From contig DVKB01000014.1 in the NCBI GenBank assembly GCA_018716305.1, positions 1-64,000 on the forward strand: a stretch of DNA of 64,000 bases, in the 5' to 3' direction. A program made the position numbers and the translations under genes. The notes under the pieces were generated by a model that saw nothing but the letters and a program-made list of their open reading frames with translations, searched no databases and was not told the DNA's origin. Source of the DNA: Candidatus Scatomonas merdigallinarum (GTDB taxonomy: Bacteria > Bacillota > Clostridia > Lachnospirales > Lachnospiraceae). This document shows, in pieces, positions 1-7,733 of the stretch; position 1 is the stretch's first letter, and each line of letters opens with the position of its first letter.

Positions 1-21
1 CCTACCCAATATTCGCATATC

Positions 22-43
22 GTGGGATATGCATCCCACTTTT
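22..43 (+). terminator. Hairpin followed by TTTT, probable terminator of an upstream gene
   Basis: The arms GTGGGAT and ATCCCAC match perfectly around a 4-nt loop and are followed at once by TTTT. This is the form of an intrinsic terminator for a gene lying left of the window. No coding region in the window ends here. Confidence 0.5.
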
Positions 44-59
44 ATGCTCATATTAGGGC

Positions 60-120
60 GGGTCCCAAGGCCTTAACCCCACTTATGAGCAAGCTCATGT
101 GGGTTTAGGCCTTTTGACCC
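60..120. repeat. Long imperfect palindrome upstream of tag
   Basis: Nested complementary blocks can be read from both ends: GGGTC with GACCC, AAGGCC with GGCCTT, a CCCCAC block with GTGGG, and ATGAGC with GCTCAT around a 2-nt loop. The 61-nt unit folds into one long imperfect stem. It has no clear U-tract, so it is not a simple terminator. It could be an mRNA-end structure, a dispersed palindromic repeat or a transposon remnant; a single copy in this window cannot decide between them. Confidence 0.45.
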
Positions 121-173
121 TGGCATCATTATTTATCAGAGTTGTTTAATATTTACGAACGGGGTGAAAAAGA

Positions 174-779
174 ATGGGATATTGCGCGTGGGCCGGTATG
201 AATGAAGCCAACAGGATATATCACGATACGGAATGGGGAATCCCTGTGCATGACGACCGGAGAATGTTTGAGCACCTGTCCCTGGAATGTCTCCAGTGTG
301 GCCTGAGCTGGAACCTGATGCTGAAGAAACGAGAAATATTCAGGCAATGCTTTGAAAATTTTGATTATGATCGCATTGCAGCATATTCTCAGGCCGATGT
401 GGAGCGGATCATGAATACAGAAGGAATGATCCGATCTCCCAGAAAAATACAGGCGATCATTCATAATGCCGGATGCTGCCAGAAGGTACGGGAAGAATTT
501 GGTACATTCTGTAATTATCTCTGGTCATATTCAGATGGAAAAACGATCCTCTACAGAGGACATGACACAGGACGGATACCGGTCAGCAACGGATTATCTG
601 AAAAAATCAGCAAAGACCTGAAGAAACGCGGTTTTAAATATGTCGGACCGGTAACCATATATTCACATCTTCAGGCCTGCGGGATGATCAATGACCATGA
701 CGCTGACTGCCCGTGCAGGGAGAAGACTGTTGAACAATATCCCGCGGTATATAAACAGAGATATAAAGAAAAATTTTGA
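174..779 (+). CDS. tag: DNA-3-methyladenine glycosylase I (Tag)
   Basis: Base-excision repair enzyme that removes 3-methyladenine from alkylated DNA in the cytoplasm. The 201-residue length is usual for Tag. The N-terminus MGYCAWAG with Cys4 and His17, and the C-terminal HDADC with His175 and Cys179, reproduce the zinc ligands known in E. coli Tag at the same positions. The central part carries the expected helix-hairpin-helix fold. The ATG follows a GGGGTG ribosome site about 8 nt upstream. It appears monocistronic: the next gene lies on the opposite strand and converges on it. No convincing terminator is seen in the 109-nt gap that follows. Confidence 0.96.
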   Translation: MGYCAWAGMNEANRIYHDTEWGIPVHDDRRMFEHLSLECLQCGLSWNLMLKKREIFRQCFENFDYDRIAAYSQADVERIMNTEGMIRSPRKIQAIIHNAGCCQKVREEFGTFCNYLWSYSDGKTILYRGHDTGRIPVSNGLSEKISKDLKKRGFKYVGPVTIYSHLQACGMINDHDADCPCREKTVEQYPAVYKQRYKEKF

Positions 780-888
780 ACTGTTGAAAAAAGAGCAGAG
801 ATATATCAGGCAATGGATTCTTCATGATTTCGCTTGGCGGCCTGATAGCCTTTATATCCGTGAGCAGGCAATTTACAAATTTTTCTGT

Positions 889-1107
889 TCAGATTTCCGT
901 GAATGTATATTTGGACCGCAGTCCGGCGCAGTCCACCTCGTAGATGATGGAGCCGTTGTCCGGCTGAATCTGTTCGCAGACCGCTTCCGGCTGCAGGCAG
1001 CTTTTCATATAGCTGTCCAGATCGTCGGTCTCCACTTCGCTGAAAAAGGTCTGAGGTTTTCCGCAGCAGTTGTTGAACATTTCACGAATCAGTTCGTAGC
1101 GTTTCAT
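889..1107 (-). CDS. Small hypothetical protein (72 aa) downstream of a HicB-like gene
   Basis: I do not recognise a family. The protein is acidic, has no signal peptide or membrane segment, and contains a Cys-Cys pair near residue 14 and two further cysteines. A good ribosome site (GAGGTGA) precedes the ATG, so translation is likely. It lies 34 nt downstream of the HicB-like gene on the same strand and is probably co-transcribed with it. It does not resemble the HicA toxin, which is a small basic double-stranded-RNA-binding-fold protein with a catalytic His, so a toxin role should not be assumed. The + strand ORF across it is a shadow. Confidence 0.6.
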   Translation of the reverse strand: MKRYELIREMFNNCCGKPQTFFSEVETDDLDSYMKSCLQPEAVCEQIQPDNGSIIYEVDCAGLRSKYTFTEI

Positions 1108-1141
1108 TTGTTGTCACCTCGATTCCGCCCTGGGCAGAGCC

Positions 1142-1417
1142 TTACTCATCCCAGCCCTCATAAAAACGGATATTTACGGAAATATTCCGGATCACGGTTC
1201 CTTCTTCCGCCGGAATATCGCTGATGTCGGACACGGGAGGCAGTTTGGGATCCTCCTCTTCCAGTTCTACCTGGATCCAGTCCAGGGCTGCGGCGTTGGC
1301 GTTTTCCACTGCCTCGTCCAAAGTTTCCCCCTCCGCCTCGCAGCATTCCAGATCCGGAAAATATCCTTTGTAGCCGTGTTCTGTCTTATGAAATACAGCA
1401 GGATATATAAATTTCAT
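1142..1417 (-). CDS. HicB-like antitoxin-family protein (91 aa)
   Basis: The N-terminal 50 residues have the partial RNase-H fold signature of the HicB family: a start like MKFIYPAVF, then a GYFPDLECCEAEG stretch and a helix of the form EAVENANAAA. HicB proteins neutralise HicA mRNA interferases. The C-terminal half has no recognisable DNA-binding helix-turn-helix or ribbon-helix-helix, so this is the short form. An AAAGGAGA ribosome site lies just before the ATG. No HicA gene is visible on either side, so this may be an orphan antitoxin or a domesticated HicB-fold protein. Confidence 0.8.
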   Translation of the reverse strand: MKFIYPAVFHKTEHGYKGYFPDLECCEAEGETLDEAVENANAAALDWIQVELEEEDPKLPPVSDISDIPAEEGTVIRNISVNIRFYEGWDE

Positions 1418-1512
1418 AAAATTCTCCTTTCTTTCCCTGGCACTGTCAATTCCTCAGTATAATACAATCCGGAGAAATCCGCAAGAATACAGGGAATTTT
1501 TGTAAAATCTTC

Positions 1513-1541
1513 TTACGAAAATGTTAAAATTGGGTTATAAT
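1513..1541 (+). promoter_or_regulatory. Candidate sigma-A promoter for the CarD-type gene
   Basis: A perfect TATAAT (1536-1541) lies 17 nt downstream of TTACGA (1513-1518), a weak -35. The start of transcription would be about 1548, giving a leader of roughly 70 nt before the CarD-type gene. The -10 is convincing and the -35 is not. Confidence 0.4.
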
Positions 1542-1620
1542 AAAAACAGGTTAGGCGTAAAAAACCGACGCCTGAAACGGATCAAAACGGGAAAGAAAAT
1601 CAGGAAGGAGGAAGAACGGC

Positions 1621-2133
1621 ATGTGGAAAAAGGGTGATTATGTGGTCTACGGCGAGAAAGGAATCTGTGAGGTGGACGGAACGACGCACCTGAATATCCC
1701 TGGAGCGGACAGCGGAAAATTGTACTATGTTTTCATTCCTGTGGGAGAAAAAGAGACTAAGATATACTCTCCGGTGGACAATGAAAAGGTACCTCTCAGA
1801 AGGCCCATGAATCACCAGGAGGCTATGGAACTGATTGAGGAAATTCCGGAGCTTTCGGAGCTTTCGGTTCCGCAGGAGAAATTCCGGGAAGACGCTTACA
1901 AGGCCGCTCTTCGCTCCCTGGACTGCAGGCAGTGGGCCAGCATGCTGAAAACCCTGCGCCGGCGCCGCCAGAACCGGCTGGGACAGGGGAAGAAGGTAAC
2001 CGCCACCGATGAGCGCTATTTCCGGCGGACGGAAGAGTATCTGTACAGTGAACTGGCTATGGCTTTGGGAAAAAAGAAATCTGAAATGGAAGAATTTATC
2101 TCTCTGTGTATCAGAAAACGGGAGCAGGCATAG
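1621..2133 (+). CDS. CarD/CdnL-family transcriptional regulator
   Basis: The first 60 residues form the RNA-polymerase-interacting (Tudor-like) domain of the CarD_CdnL_TRCF family: KGDYVVYGEKGICEVDG, then a YYVFIPVGE strand and an acidic PVDNEKVPLR turn. The rest is the helical C-terminal domain, rich in Arg and Lys (LKTLRRRRQNR). CarD-type proteins bind the beta subunit of RNA polymerase and modulate open-complex stability at housekeeping promoters. At 170 residues it has the usual length. The start ATG follows AGGAGGAAG. It stands directly upstream of dgt-dnaG-rpoD but is separated from it by a hairpin, so it may be a separate unit. Confidence 0.88.
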   Translation: MWKKGDYVVYGEKGICEVDGTTHLNIPGADSGKLYYVFIPVGEKETKIYSPVDNEKVPLRRPMNHQEAMELIEEIPELSELSVPQEKFREDAYKAALRSLDCRQWASMLKTLRRRRQNRLGQGKKVTATDERYFRRTEEYLYSELAMALGKKKSEMEEFISLCIRKREQA

Positions 2134-2185
2134 AGGGCTCCGGCATTGTTTCACAGAAAATTTTGAAAATCGAAAAGGAAAAAAG

Positions 2186-2223
2186 GGAAGCCTGTCGTAT
2201 ATATAAATATAGGACAGGTTTCC
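2186..2223 (+). terminator. Terminator-like hairpin between the CarD-type gene and dgt
   Basis: GGAAGCCTGTC pairs with GACAGGTTTCC around an AT-rich loop and is followed by TTGTTTGG, a weak U-tract. It sits only about 7 nt upstream of the dgt ribosome site (GGAGGT). It could act as a partial terminator or attenuator of read-through into the dgt-dnaG-rpoD block. Confidence 0.55.
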
Positions 2224-2240
2224 TTGTTTGGAGGTAAAGA

Positions 2241-3248
2241 ATGAATATTCGGGAAAGGTTTGAGGAAAAAGAATTTCAGGAACTGAGTCCCTGCGCCTCC
2301 CACAGCAGAAATTCCAGAGGACGGGACCTGCCGGAACCGGAGTGTGATATCCGGACAGTGTATCAGCGGGACCGGGACCGCATTCTGCATTCCAAGGCTT
2401 TCCGCCGCCTGAAGGATAAAACCCAGGTGTTTCTGGCACCCCAGGGGGATCATTACCGGACGCGCCTGACCCATACCCTGGAGGTTTCCCAGACGGCCAG
2501 GACCGTGGCCAAGGCTCTGAAACTCAACGAAGATCTGGTGGAGGCCATTGCTCTGGGCCATGATCTGGGGCATACACCCTTTGGCCATGCCGGGGAGGAC
2601 GCCCTCAATGAAGTCTGCCCGGAGGGGTTTGCGCATTACAAGCAGAGCCTGCGGGTAGTGGAGATTCTGGAAAAAGAGGGGCGCGGACTGAATCTGACCT
2701 GGGAAGTCAGGGACGGGATCCGCAATCACAGAACGGCGGGACACCCTCATACGCTGGAGGGTCAGGTGGTCCGTCTCTGCGATAAGATTTCCTATATTCA
2801 TCATGATATGGATGACGCTGAGCGGGCAGGGATCATCAGCGAAGATGATATTCCCATTACCCTGCGGGTGGTTTTGGGAATGACTACCAGGGAACGGCTG
2901 AATACCCTGATCCATGATATGGTAGCCAACAGCTTCGGCAGGGATCGGATCATTCAGTCTGAAGAGATCCACGAGGCCATGATGACCCTGAGAAAATTGA
3001 TGTTTGACAATGTCTACACGAACCCCATGGCGAAACACGAGGAAATCAAGGCAAAACGGATGCTGCAGCAGCTGTATGAATACTACAGCAAACATCCGGA
3101 AAAATTATCCAGAGAATATCAGGAGCTGATCGCCAGAGGCGAAAAAAAGGAAAGGGTAGTCTGCGACTATATTTCCGGGATGACGGATCAGTATTCCATA
3201 CATAAATTCCAGGAAATTTTTGTGCCGAAAGCCTGGGCGGTATATTAG
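2241..3248 (+). CDS. dgt: Deoxyguanosinetriphosphate triphosphohydrolase-like HD protein
   Basis: Hydrolyses dNTPs, typically dGTP, to the nucleoside and triphosphate, so it affects dNTP pools and replication fidelity. The HD superfamily metal site is clear: RLTHTLEVSQ supplies the first His, ALGHDLGHTPFGH gives the HD pair and following His residues, and the Asp of the LCDKISYIHHD segment completes it. The N-terminal RDRDRILHSKAFRRLKDKTQV segment is typical of the family. At 335 residues it is the short dGTPase-like form common in Firmicutes. GGAGGT precedes the ATG. It is the first gene of the dgt-dnaG-rpoD cluster, 16 nt before the chosen dnaG start. Confidence 0.93.
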   Translation: MNIRERFEEKEFQELSPCASHSRNSRGRDLPEPECDIRTVYQRDRDRILHSKAFRRLKDKTQVFLAPQGDHYRTRLTHTLEVSQTARTVAKALKLNEDLVEAIALGHDLGHTPFGHAGEDALNEVCPEGFAHYKQSLRVVEILEKEGRGLNLTWEVRDGIRNHRTAGHPHTLEGQVVRLCDKISYIHHDMDDAERAGIISEDDIPITLRVVLGMTTRERLNTLIHDMVANSFGRDRIIQSEEIHEAMMTLRKLMFDNVYTNPMAKHEEIKAKRMLQQLYEYYSKHPEKLSREYQELIARGEKKERVVCDYISGMTDQYSIHKFQEIFVPKAWAVY

Positions 3249-3264
3249 ATGGGAGAGATGCGGT

Positions 3265-5049
3265 ATGCGGTATTCAGAGGATATAATAGAAGAAGTCCGG
3301 GCCAAAACGGATATCGTGGAATTGATATCGGGTTATGTAAAACTGCAGAGAAGAGGCAGCTCCTATTTCGGGCTATGCCCCTTCCACAATGAGAAATCCC
3401 CGTCCTTCTCGGTGAGCCCCGGAAAACAGATGTATTACTGCTTCGGCTGCGGGGCAGGGGGCAACGTGTTTACCTTTCTGATGGAATATGAAAATTATTC
3501 CTTTCAGGAGGCTTTAAAACTGCTGGCTGACCGGGCGGGAGTAAAACTGCCGGAAGTTTCCTATTCCAGGGAGGCCAGAGAAGAAGCGGACCGAAAAGCT
3601 CTGCTGCTGGAGATCAACAAGGAGGCGGCCAAGTATTATTACTGCAAACTCAGATCCCCGGCGGGGGAAAAAGCCATGGAATACCTTAAAGGCCGGGGGT
3701 TAAGGGATGAGACCATACGAAAATTCGGGCTGGGCTATTCGGACCGGTATAACAGCGATCTCTACCGCTATCTGAAAAGCAGAAAGTATTCGGATGAGGT
3801 ATTGCGGGAGACCGGGCTGTTCAACGCGGATGAAAAAAAGGGGATGTACGATAAATTCTGGAACCGGGTTATCTACCCCATTATGGACGCCAACAGCCGC
3901 GTCATCGGTTTCGGAGGCCGCGTCATGGGAGACGGAAAGCCCAAATATCTGAATTCTCCGGAAACAAAGATTTTTGATAAGAGCCGGAATCTGTACGGCC
4001 TCCATGCCGCCCGCGGCTCCAGGCGGAAAAATCTCATCATCTGCGAGGGATACATGGACGTGATCTCCATGCATCAGGCGGGATTTACCAATGCCGTGGC
4101 TTCCCTGGGCACAGCCCTTACCTCCCAGCAGGCCAGCCTGCTGAAGCGGTATACCCAGGAAGTGCTGGTCATCTACGACAGCGATGAGGCGGGAATCAAG
4201 GCGGCTCTCAGGGCCATCCCCATGCTGCGGGGAGCGGGGCTTTCCCCCCGGGTGGTGAATTTAAATCCCCACAAGGATCCTGATGAGTTTATTCAGGCGG
4301 AAGGAAAGGAAGCTTTTGAGGAGCGGCTGGAGCAGGCGGAGAACGGTTTTCTGTACGAGATCCGTATGCTCCAGAGAAATTATGACATGAAAGATCCCCA
4401 GGGGAAATCGGATTTCTTTCACGAAGCCGCAGGGAAGCTGCTGAAGTTTGAAGATGAAATCGAGAGAAACAGCTATCTGGAAGCGGTGGCAAGAACCTAT
4501 CACACAGAACCGGAGAGCCTGAGAAAGCTGGTAAACCGTCTGGCCCTGGGAGGAACCGGGCAGGAAGCGCGGCGGCAGCAGGAAGCGCCTGACCGAAAGA
4601 AAAAAGAACGGGAGGACGGGGTTCAGAAAGCGCAGAAACTGATGCTCACCTGGATGACCAGCTATCCGGAAATTTTGAAAGGACTTTCGCGGTATATTAC
4701 CAGCCGGGATTTCGTGACGCCCTTCTACCGGCGGGTGGCGGAAATGGTGGAGGAACAGTACCGGGAAGGCCAGGTGAATCCGGCCCGGATTATCAGCCGA
4801 TTTGAGGCGGGAGAAGAGCAGAATCTGGCAGCCTCCCTGTTTCATACCAAGCTGTCCCTGGAAAGCGATATGGAGAAGCAGACCGCTCTGAAGGATGTGA
4901 TCTGCAATATGAAAGAGAGCAGCCTCAATTACAGGCTCTCTCATCTGAGTCCGGAAGATCTGGCCGGGCTTCAGAATCTGATGACAGAAAAGAAAAAGCT
5001 GGAAGAATTCAAGGCGGCGCCCCTGCCCGGGGATCTTTCCCCCGCATAA
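3265..5049 (+). CDS. dnaG: DNA primase DnaG
   Basis: Synthesises RNA primers at the replication fork, where it works with the DnaB-type helicase. In order: a CHC2 zinc finger (CPFHNEKSPSF about residue 38, then YYCFGCGAGG), the DnaG N-terminal catalytic subdomain, and a TOPRIM domain with EGYMDV and DSDEAG that bind the catalytic metals. A charged linker and a C-terminal helicase-interaction region follow. The ORF opens at 3220, but the ATG at 3265 is preferred: it has GGGAGA 8 nt upstream and starts the family-typical MRYSEDIIEEVR. The result is 594 residues, a normal length. It is followed by rpoD, as in the classical macromolecular-synthesis operon. Confidence 0.97.
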   Translation: MRYSEDIIEEVRAKTDIVELISGYVKLQRRGSSYFGLCPFHNEKSPSFSVSPGKQMYYCFGCGAGGNVFTFLMEYENYSFQEALKLLADRAGVKLPEVSYSREAREEADRKALLLEINKEAAKYYYCKLRSPAGEKAMEYLKGRGLRDETIRKFGLGYSDRYNSDLYRYLKSRKYSDEVLRETGLFNADEKKGMYDKFWNRVIYPIMDANSRVIGFGGRVMGDGKPKYLNSPETKIFDKSRNLYGLHAARGSRRKNLIICEGYMDVISMHQAGFTNAVASLGTALTSQQASLLKRYTQEVLVIYDSDEAGIKAALRAIPMLRGAGLSPRVVNLNPHKDPDEFIQAEGKEAFEERLEQAENGFLYEIRMLQRNYDMKDPQGKSDFFHEAAGKLLKFEDEIERNSYLEAVARTYHTEPESLRKLVNRLALGGTGQEARRQQEAPDRKKKEREDGVQKAQKLMLTWMTSYPEILKGLSRYITSRDFVTPFYRRVAEMVEEQYREGQVNPARIISRFEAGEEQNLAASLFHTKLSLESDMEKQTALKDVICNMKESSLNYRLSHLSPEDLAGLQNLMTEKKKLEEFKAAPLPGDLSPA

Positions 5050-5110
5050 AGGTTTATACTGCGGCACCCAAGGACAAAATACACATAGACAATGAAAGGA
5101 TGGACATTCT

Positions 5111-6241
5111 ATGGAGATGGACAAAGAGAAGTTCATGGAAAAACTGAAAGGACTTCAGGAACTGGCGAAGAAAAAGAAAAACGTGCTGGAAAACCGGGAG
5201 GTCAAGGATTATTTCCATGATACGCCTCTGAACGACCAGCAGATGGAGAAGGTTTACCAGTACCTGGAAGCCCATGGGATCGACGTATTAAGAATTTCTG
5301 AAAATGACGCGGATGTGGATTCCCTTCTGCTTCTCAGCGATGATGACATCAATCTGGACGATGAAGAAGAAGTGGATATGGAGAATCTGGACCTGTCGGT
5401 GCCTGAGGGGATCAGCATCGAGGATCCGGTCCGCATGTATCTCAAGGAGATCGGAAAAGTGCCGCTTCTGTCCGCGGAGGAAGAGATCGACCTGGCCCAG
5501 CGGATGGAACAGGGAGACGAGAGCGCAAAAAAACGTCTGGCTGAGGCAAATCTGCGTCTGGTGGTCTCCATTGCCAAGCGCTATGTAGGCCGCGGCATGC
5601 TGTTCCTGGATCTGATCCAGGAGGGAAATCTGGGACTGATCAAGGCGGTGGAAAAATTTGATTACCGGAAAGGCTACAAATTTTCCACCTACGCTACCTG
5701 GTGGATCCGTCAGGCTATTACCAGAGCTATTGCCGATCAGGCCCGAACCATCCGCATTCCGGTGCATATGGTGGAAACCATCAACAAGCTGATCCGGGTT
5801 TCAAGGCAGCTGCTCCAGGAACTGGGCAGAGAGCCTACCCCGGAGGAAATCGCCGAGGAGATGCACATGTCGGTGGAGCGTGTCCGGGAGATCCTGAAAA
5901 TTTCCCAGGAACCTGTCTCGCTGGAGACCCCCATCGGTGAGGAGGAGGACAGTCATCTGGGAGATTTTATCCAGGACGACAATGTGCCGGTTCCGGCGGA
6001 CGCCGCGGCGTTTACCATGCTGAAAGAACAGCTGGAAGATGTATTAAGCACCCTGACAGACCGGGAACAGAAGGTTCTGCGGCTGCGCTTCGGCCTGGAC
6101 GACGGGCGTGCCAGAACCCTGGAGGAAGTGGGAAAAGAGTTTAACGTGACCAGAGAGCGGATCCGCCAGATTGAAGCTAAGGCTCTCCGGAAGCTGCGCC
6201 ATCCCAGCCGCAGCCGGAAATTAAAGGATTATCTGGACTGA
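5111..6241 (+). CDS. rpoD: Primary RNA polymerase sigma factor (SigA/RpoD)
   Basis: The housekeeping sigma-70 factor that recognises TTGACA/TATAAT promoters. Region 1.1 is short, region 1.2 reads [16 protein letters not shown], and region 2 contains the recognition segment [17 protein letters not shown]. Region 3 begins about residue 240, and region 4.2 carries the helix-turn-helix [18 protein letters not shown]. The C-terminal [12 protein letters not shown] is the usual SigA ending. At 376 residues it matches the compact SigA of Firmicutes. The ATG follows AAAGGA; a second in-frame ATG lies two codons on. The 61-nt gap after dnaG contains no obvious terminator. Confidence 0.98.
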   Translation: MEMDKEKFMEKLKGLQELAKKKKNVLENREVKDYFHDTPLNDQQMEKVYQYLEAHGIDVLRISENDADVDSLLLLSDDDINLDDEEEVDMENLDLSVPEGISIEDPVRMYLKEIGKVPLLSAEEEIDLAQRMEQGDESAKKRLAEANLRLVVSIAKRYVGRGMLFLDLIQEGNLGLIKAVEKFDYRKGYKFSTYATWWIRQAITRAIADQARTIRIPVHMVETINKLIRVSRQLLQELGREPTPEEIAEEMHMSVERVREILKISQEPVSLETPIGEEEDSHLGDFIQDDNVPVPADAAAFTMLKEQLEDVLSTLTDREQKVLRLRFGLDDGRARTLEEVGKEFNVTRERIRQIEAKALRKLRHPSRSRKLKDYLD

Positions 6242-6249
6242 GGCCCGTG

Positions 6250-6948
6250 ATGCAGCTGTCAGAGAGAATGGCCGCGGTGGCGGATATGGTAACGCCGGGC
6301 TGCCGCCTGGCGGATGTGGGCTGTGATCACGGATATCTGTCGGTGTGGCTGTGCGGCAAAAAGATTGCCCGCAGAGCTGTGGCATTGGACGTCAGCCGGG
6401 GGCCTCTGCGGTCGGCGGCCAGAAGCGTTGCCGCTGCCGGGCTGGAGGCGTACATAGAGACCAGGCTGTCCGACGGACTGGCGGCGGTAGCTCCGGGGGA
6501 GGTGGATTCCGTGGTGATCGCCGGCATGGGGGGAAGGCTGATGTGCCGGATCCTTAAGGAGGGGAAATCGGTGCTTGCCGGTATCCGGGAGCTGGTGCTG
6601 GAGCCGCAGTCCGAAGCATCGGAGGTGCGAAAGTTTCTGCAGCAGGAGCAGTTTCAGATCGACAGGGAGGACATGGTTCGGGAAGCGGGAAAATTTTATC
6701 CGGTGATCCGGGCGGTCCCCGGGGCTGTCACAGGGAAAATGACGGAAGAGGAGCTGCGGTTCGGTCCGCTGCTTCTGCGGGACAGACATCCGGTTCTGCG
6801 GCAGCTGCTGGACAAGGAGGAGCGTACCTATATAAAAATCCGGGAGTCCCTGGAGGGACAGCAGGGAGAAAAGGCATCGGCCAGACTCCTGGAGATTCAG
6901 AAGGAGCTGCGGTATATCCGCAGAGCGGTGGCATATTATGAAGAGTGA
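6250..6948 (+). CDS. trmK: tRNA (adenine-22-N1)-methyltransferase TrmK
   Basis: Methylates N1 of adenine 22 in tRNA using S-adenosylmethionine. The N-terminal Rossmann domain has the SAM-binding motif ADVGCDHGYLSVWL. The family-specific VVIAGMGGRLM and LEPQSEASEVRKFL segments follow, then a C-terminal helical, coiled-coil-like region. The track start is a GTG at 6247, immediately before an ATG at 6250; I prefer the ATG, which lies 6 nt after a modest TGAGG. It starts 8 nt after rpoD and overlaps the next gene by 11 nt, an arrangement (rpoD-trmK-nif3) well known in Firmicutes. Confidence 0.94.
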   Translation: MQLSERMAAVADMVTPGCRLADVGCDHGYLSVWLCGKKIARRAVALDVSRGPLRSAARSVAAAGLEAYIETRLSDGLAAVAPGEVDSVVIAGMGGRLMCRILKEGKSVLAGIRELVLEPQSEASEVRKFLQQEQFQIDREDMVREAGKFYPVIRAVPGAVTGKMTEEELRFGPLLLRDRHPVLRQLLDKEERTYIKIRESLEGQQGEKASARLLEIQKELRYIRRAVAYYEE

Positions 6949-7720
6949 AGAAATTATTAAGATCCTGGAAGAAAAATATCCTCCTTCCTGCGCGGAAGAG
7001 TGGGATAATCCGGGACTTTTGCTGGGACGCCGGGACAGGGAAGTCCAAAAAATCCTGGTGAGCCTGGATGTGACGGATCAGGCGGCGGAGCGGGCCATCA
7101 GCTGGGGGGCGGACATGATCGTTTCCCATCATCCCCTGATCTTCCGGGGAATAAAAAAAATCAGCGATGAAACCTTTCTGGGAAGAAGGCTTCTTACTTT
7201 GGCGGAGCACAGGATCGTCTGCTACGCCATGCACACTAATTTTGACGTGCGGGGCATGGCGGAGCTCAACGCCAGGCAGCTGAGGCTGAAGAATACGGAG
7301 GTTCTGCTGATTACCGGGGAATACCAGGGAAGGCCGGAGGGCATCGGCCGTACAGGTGATCTGCCGGAGCCCATGGAACCCGGGCGGCTGGCGGAGTACG
7401 TAAAAGCCGCAATGGAACTTCCGGCCGTGCGCTGCTACGGGAAGGGGGAGAAAAAGATCCGCCGGGCCGCGGTGAGCGGAGGCTCCGGAAAGAGTGTGGT
7501 GGAGGAAGCCATCGCCGCGGGGGCGGAGGCTTTGATTACCGGAGACATCGACTATCATACCGCCATTGACGCGGCGGCCCAGGGGCTTGTGATTATTGAC
7601 GCGGGCCATTACGGGACGGAATCTGTTTTTATTAAAGCAGTGGCGGAGGAACTGTCCCGGCAGCTGCCGGACTGCCAGGTAAAAGCCATGGAGGTAGAAC
7701 AGCCCTTTACTGTAATCTGA
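6938..7720 (+). CDS. Nif3-like dinuclear metal-center hexameric protein
   Basis: A member of the NIF3/YbgI/YqfO family, which forms toroidal hexamers with a two-metal site of unclear cellular role (GTP cyclohydrolase I type 2 is the historical name). Metal ligands are visible in SHHPLIF (about residue 65), HTNFDV and, near the C-terminus, DAGHYGTE. The N-terminal APPSCAEEWDNPGL-type segment is family-typical. At 260 residues it lacks the inserted PII-like domain of the longer YqfO form. It overlaps trmK by 11 nt, suggesting coupled translation. Confidence 0.93.
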   Translation: MKSEEIIKILEEKYPPSCAEEWDNPGLLLGRRDREVQKILVSLDVTDQAAERAISWGADMIVSHHPLIFRGIKKISDETFLGRRLLTLAEHRIVCYAMHTNFDVRGMAELNARQLRLKNTEVLLITGEYQGRPEGIGRTGDLPEPMEPGRLAEYVKAAMELPAVRCYGKGEKKIRRAAVSGGSGKSVVEEAIAAGAEALITGDIDYHTAIDAAAQGLVIIDAGHYGTESVFIKAVAEELSRQLPDCQVKAMEVEQPFTVI

Positions 7721-7733
7721 AGGAGGCCGATGA

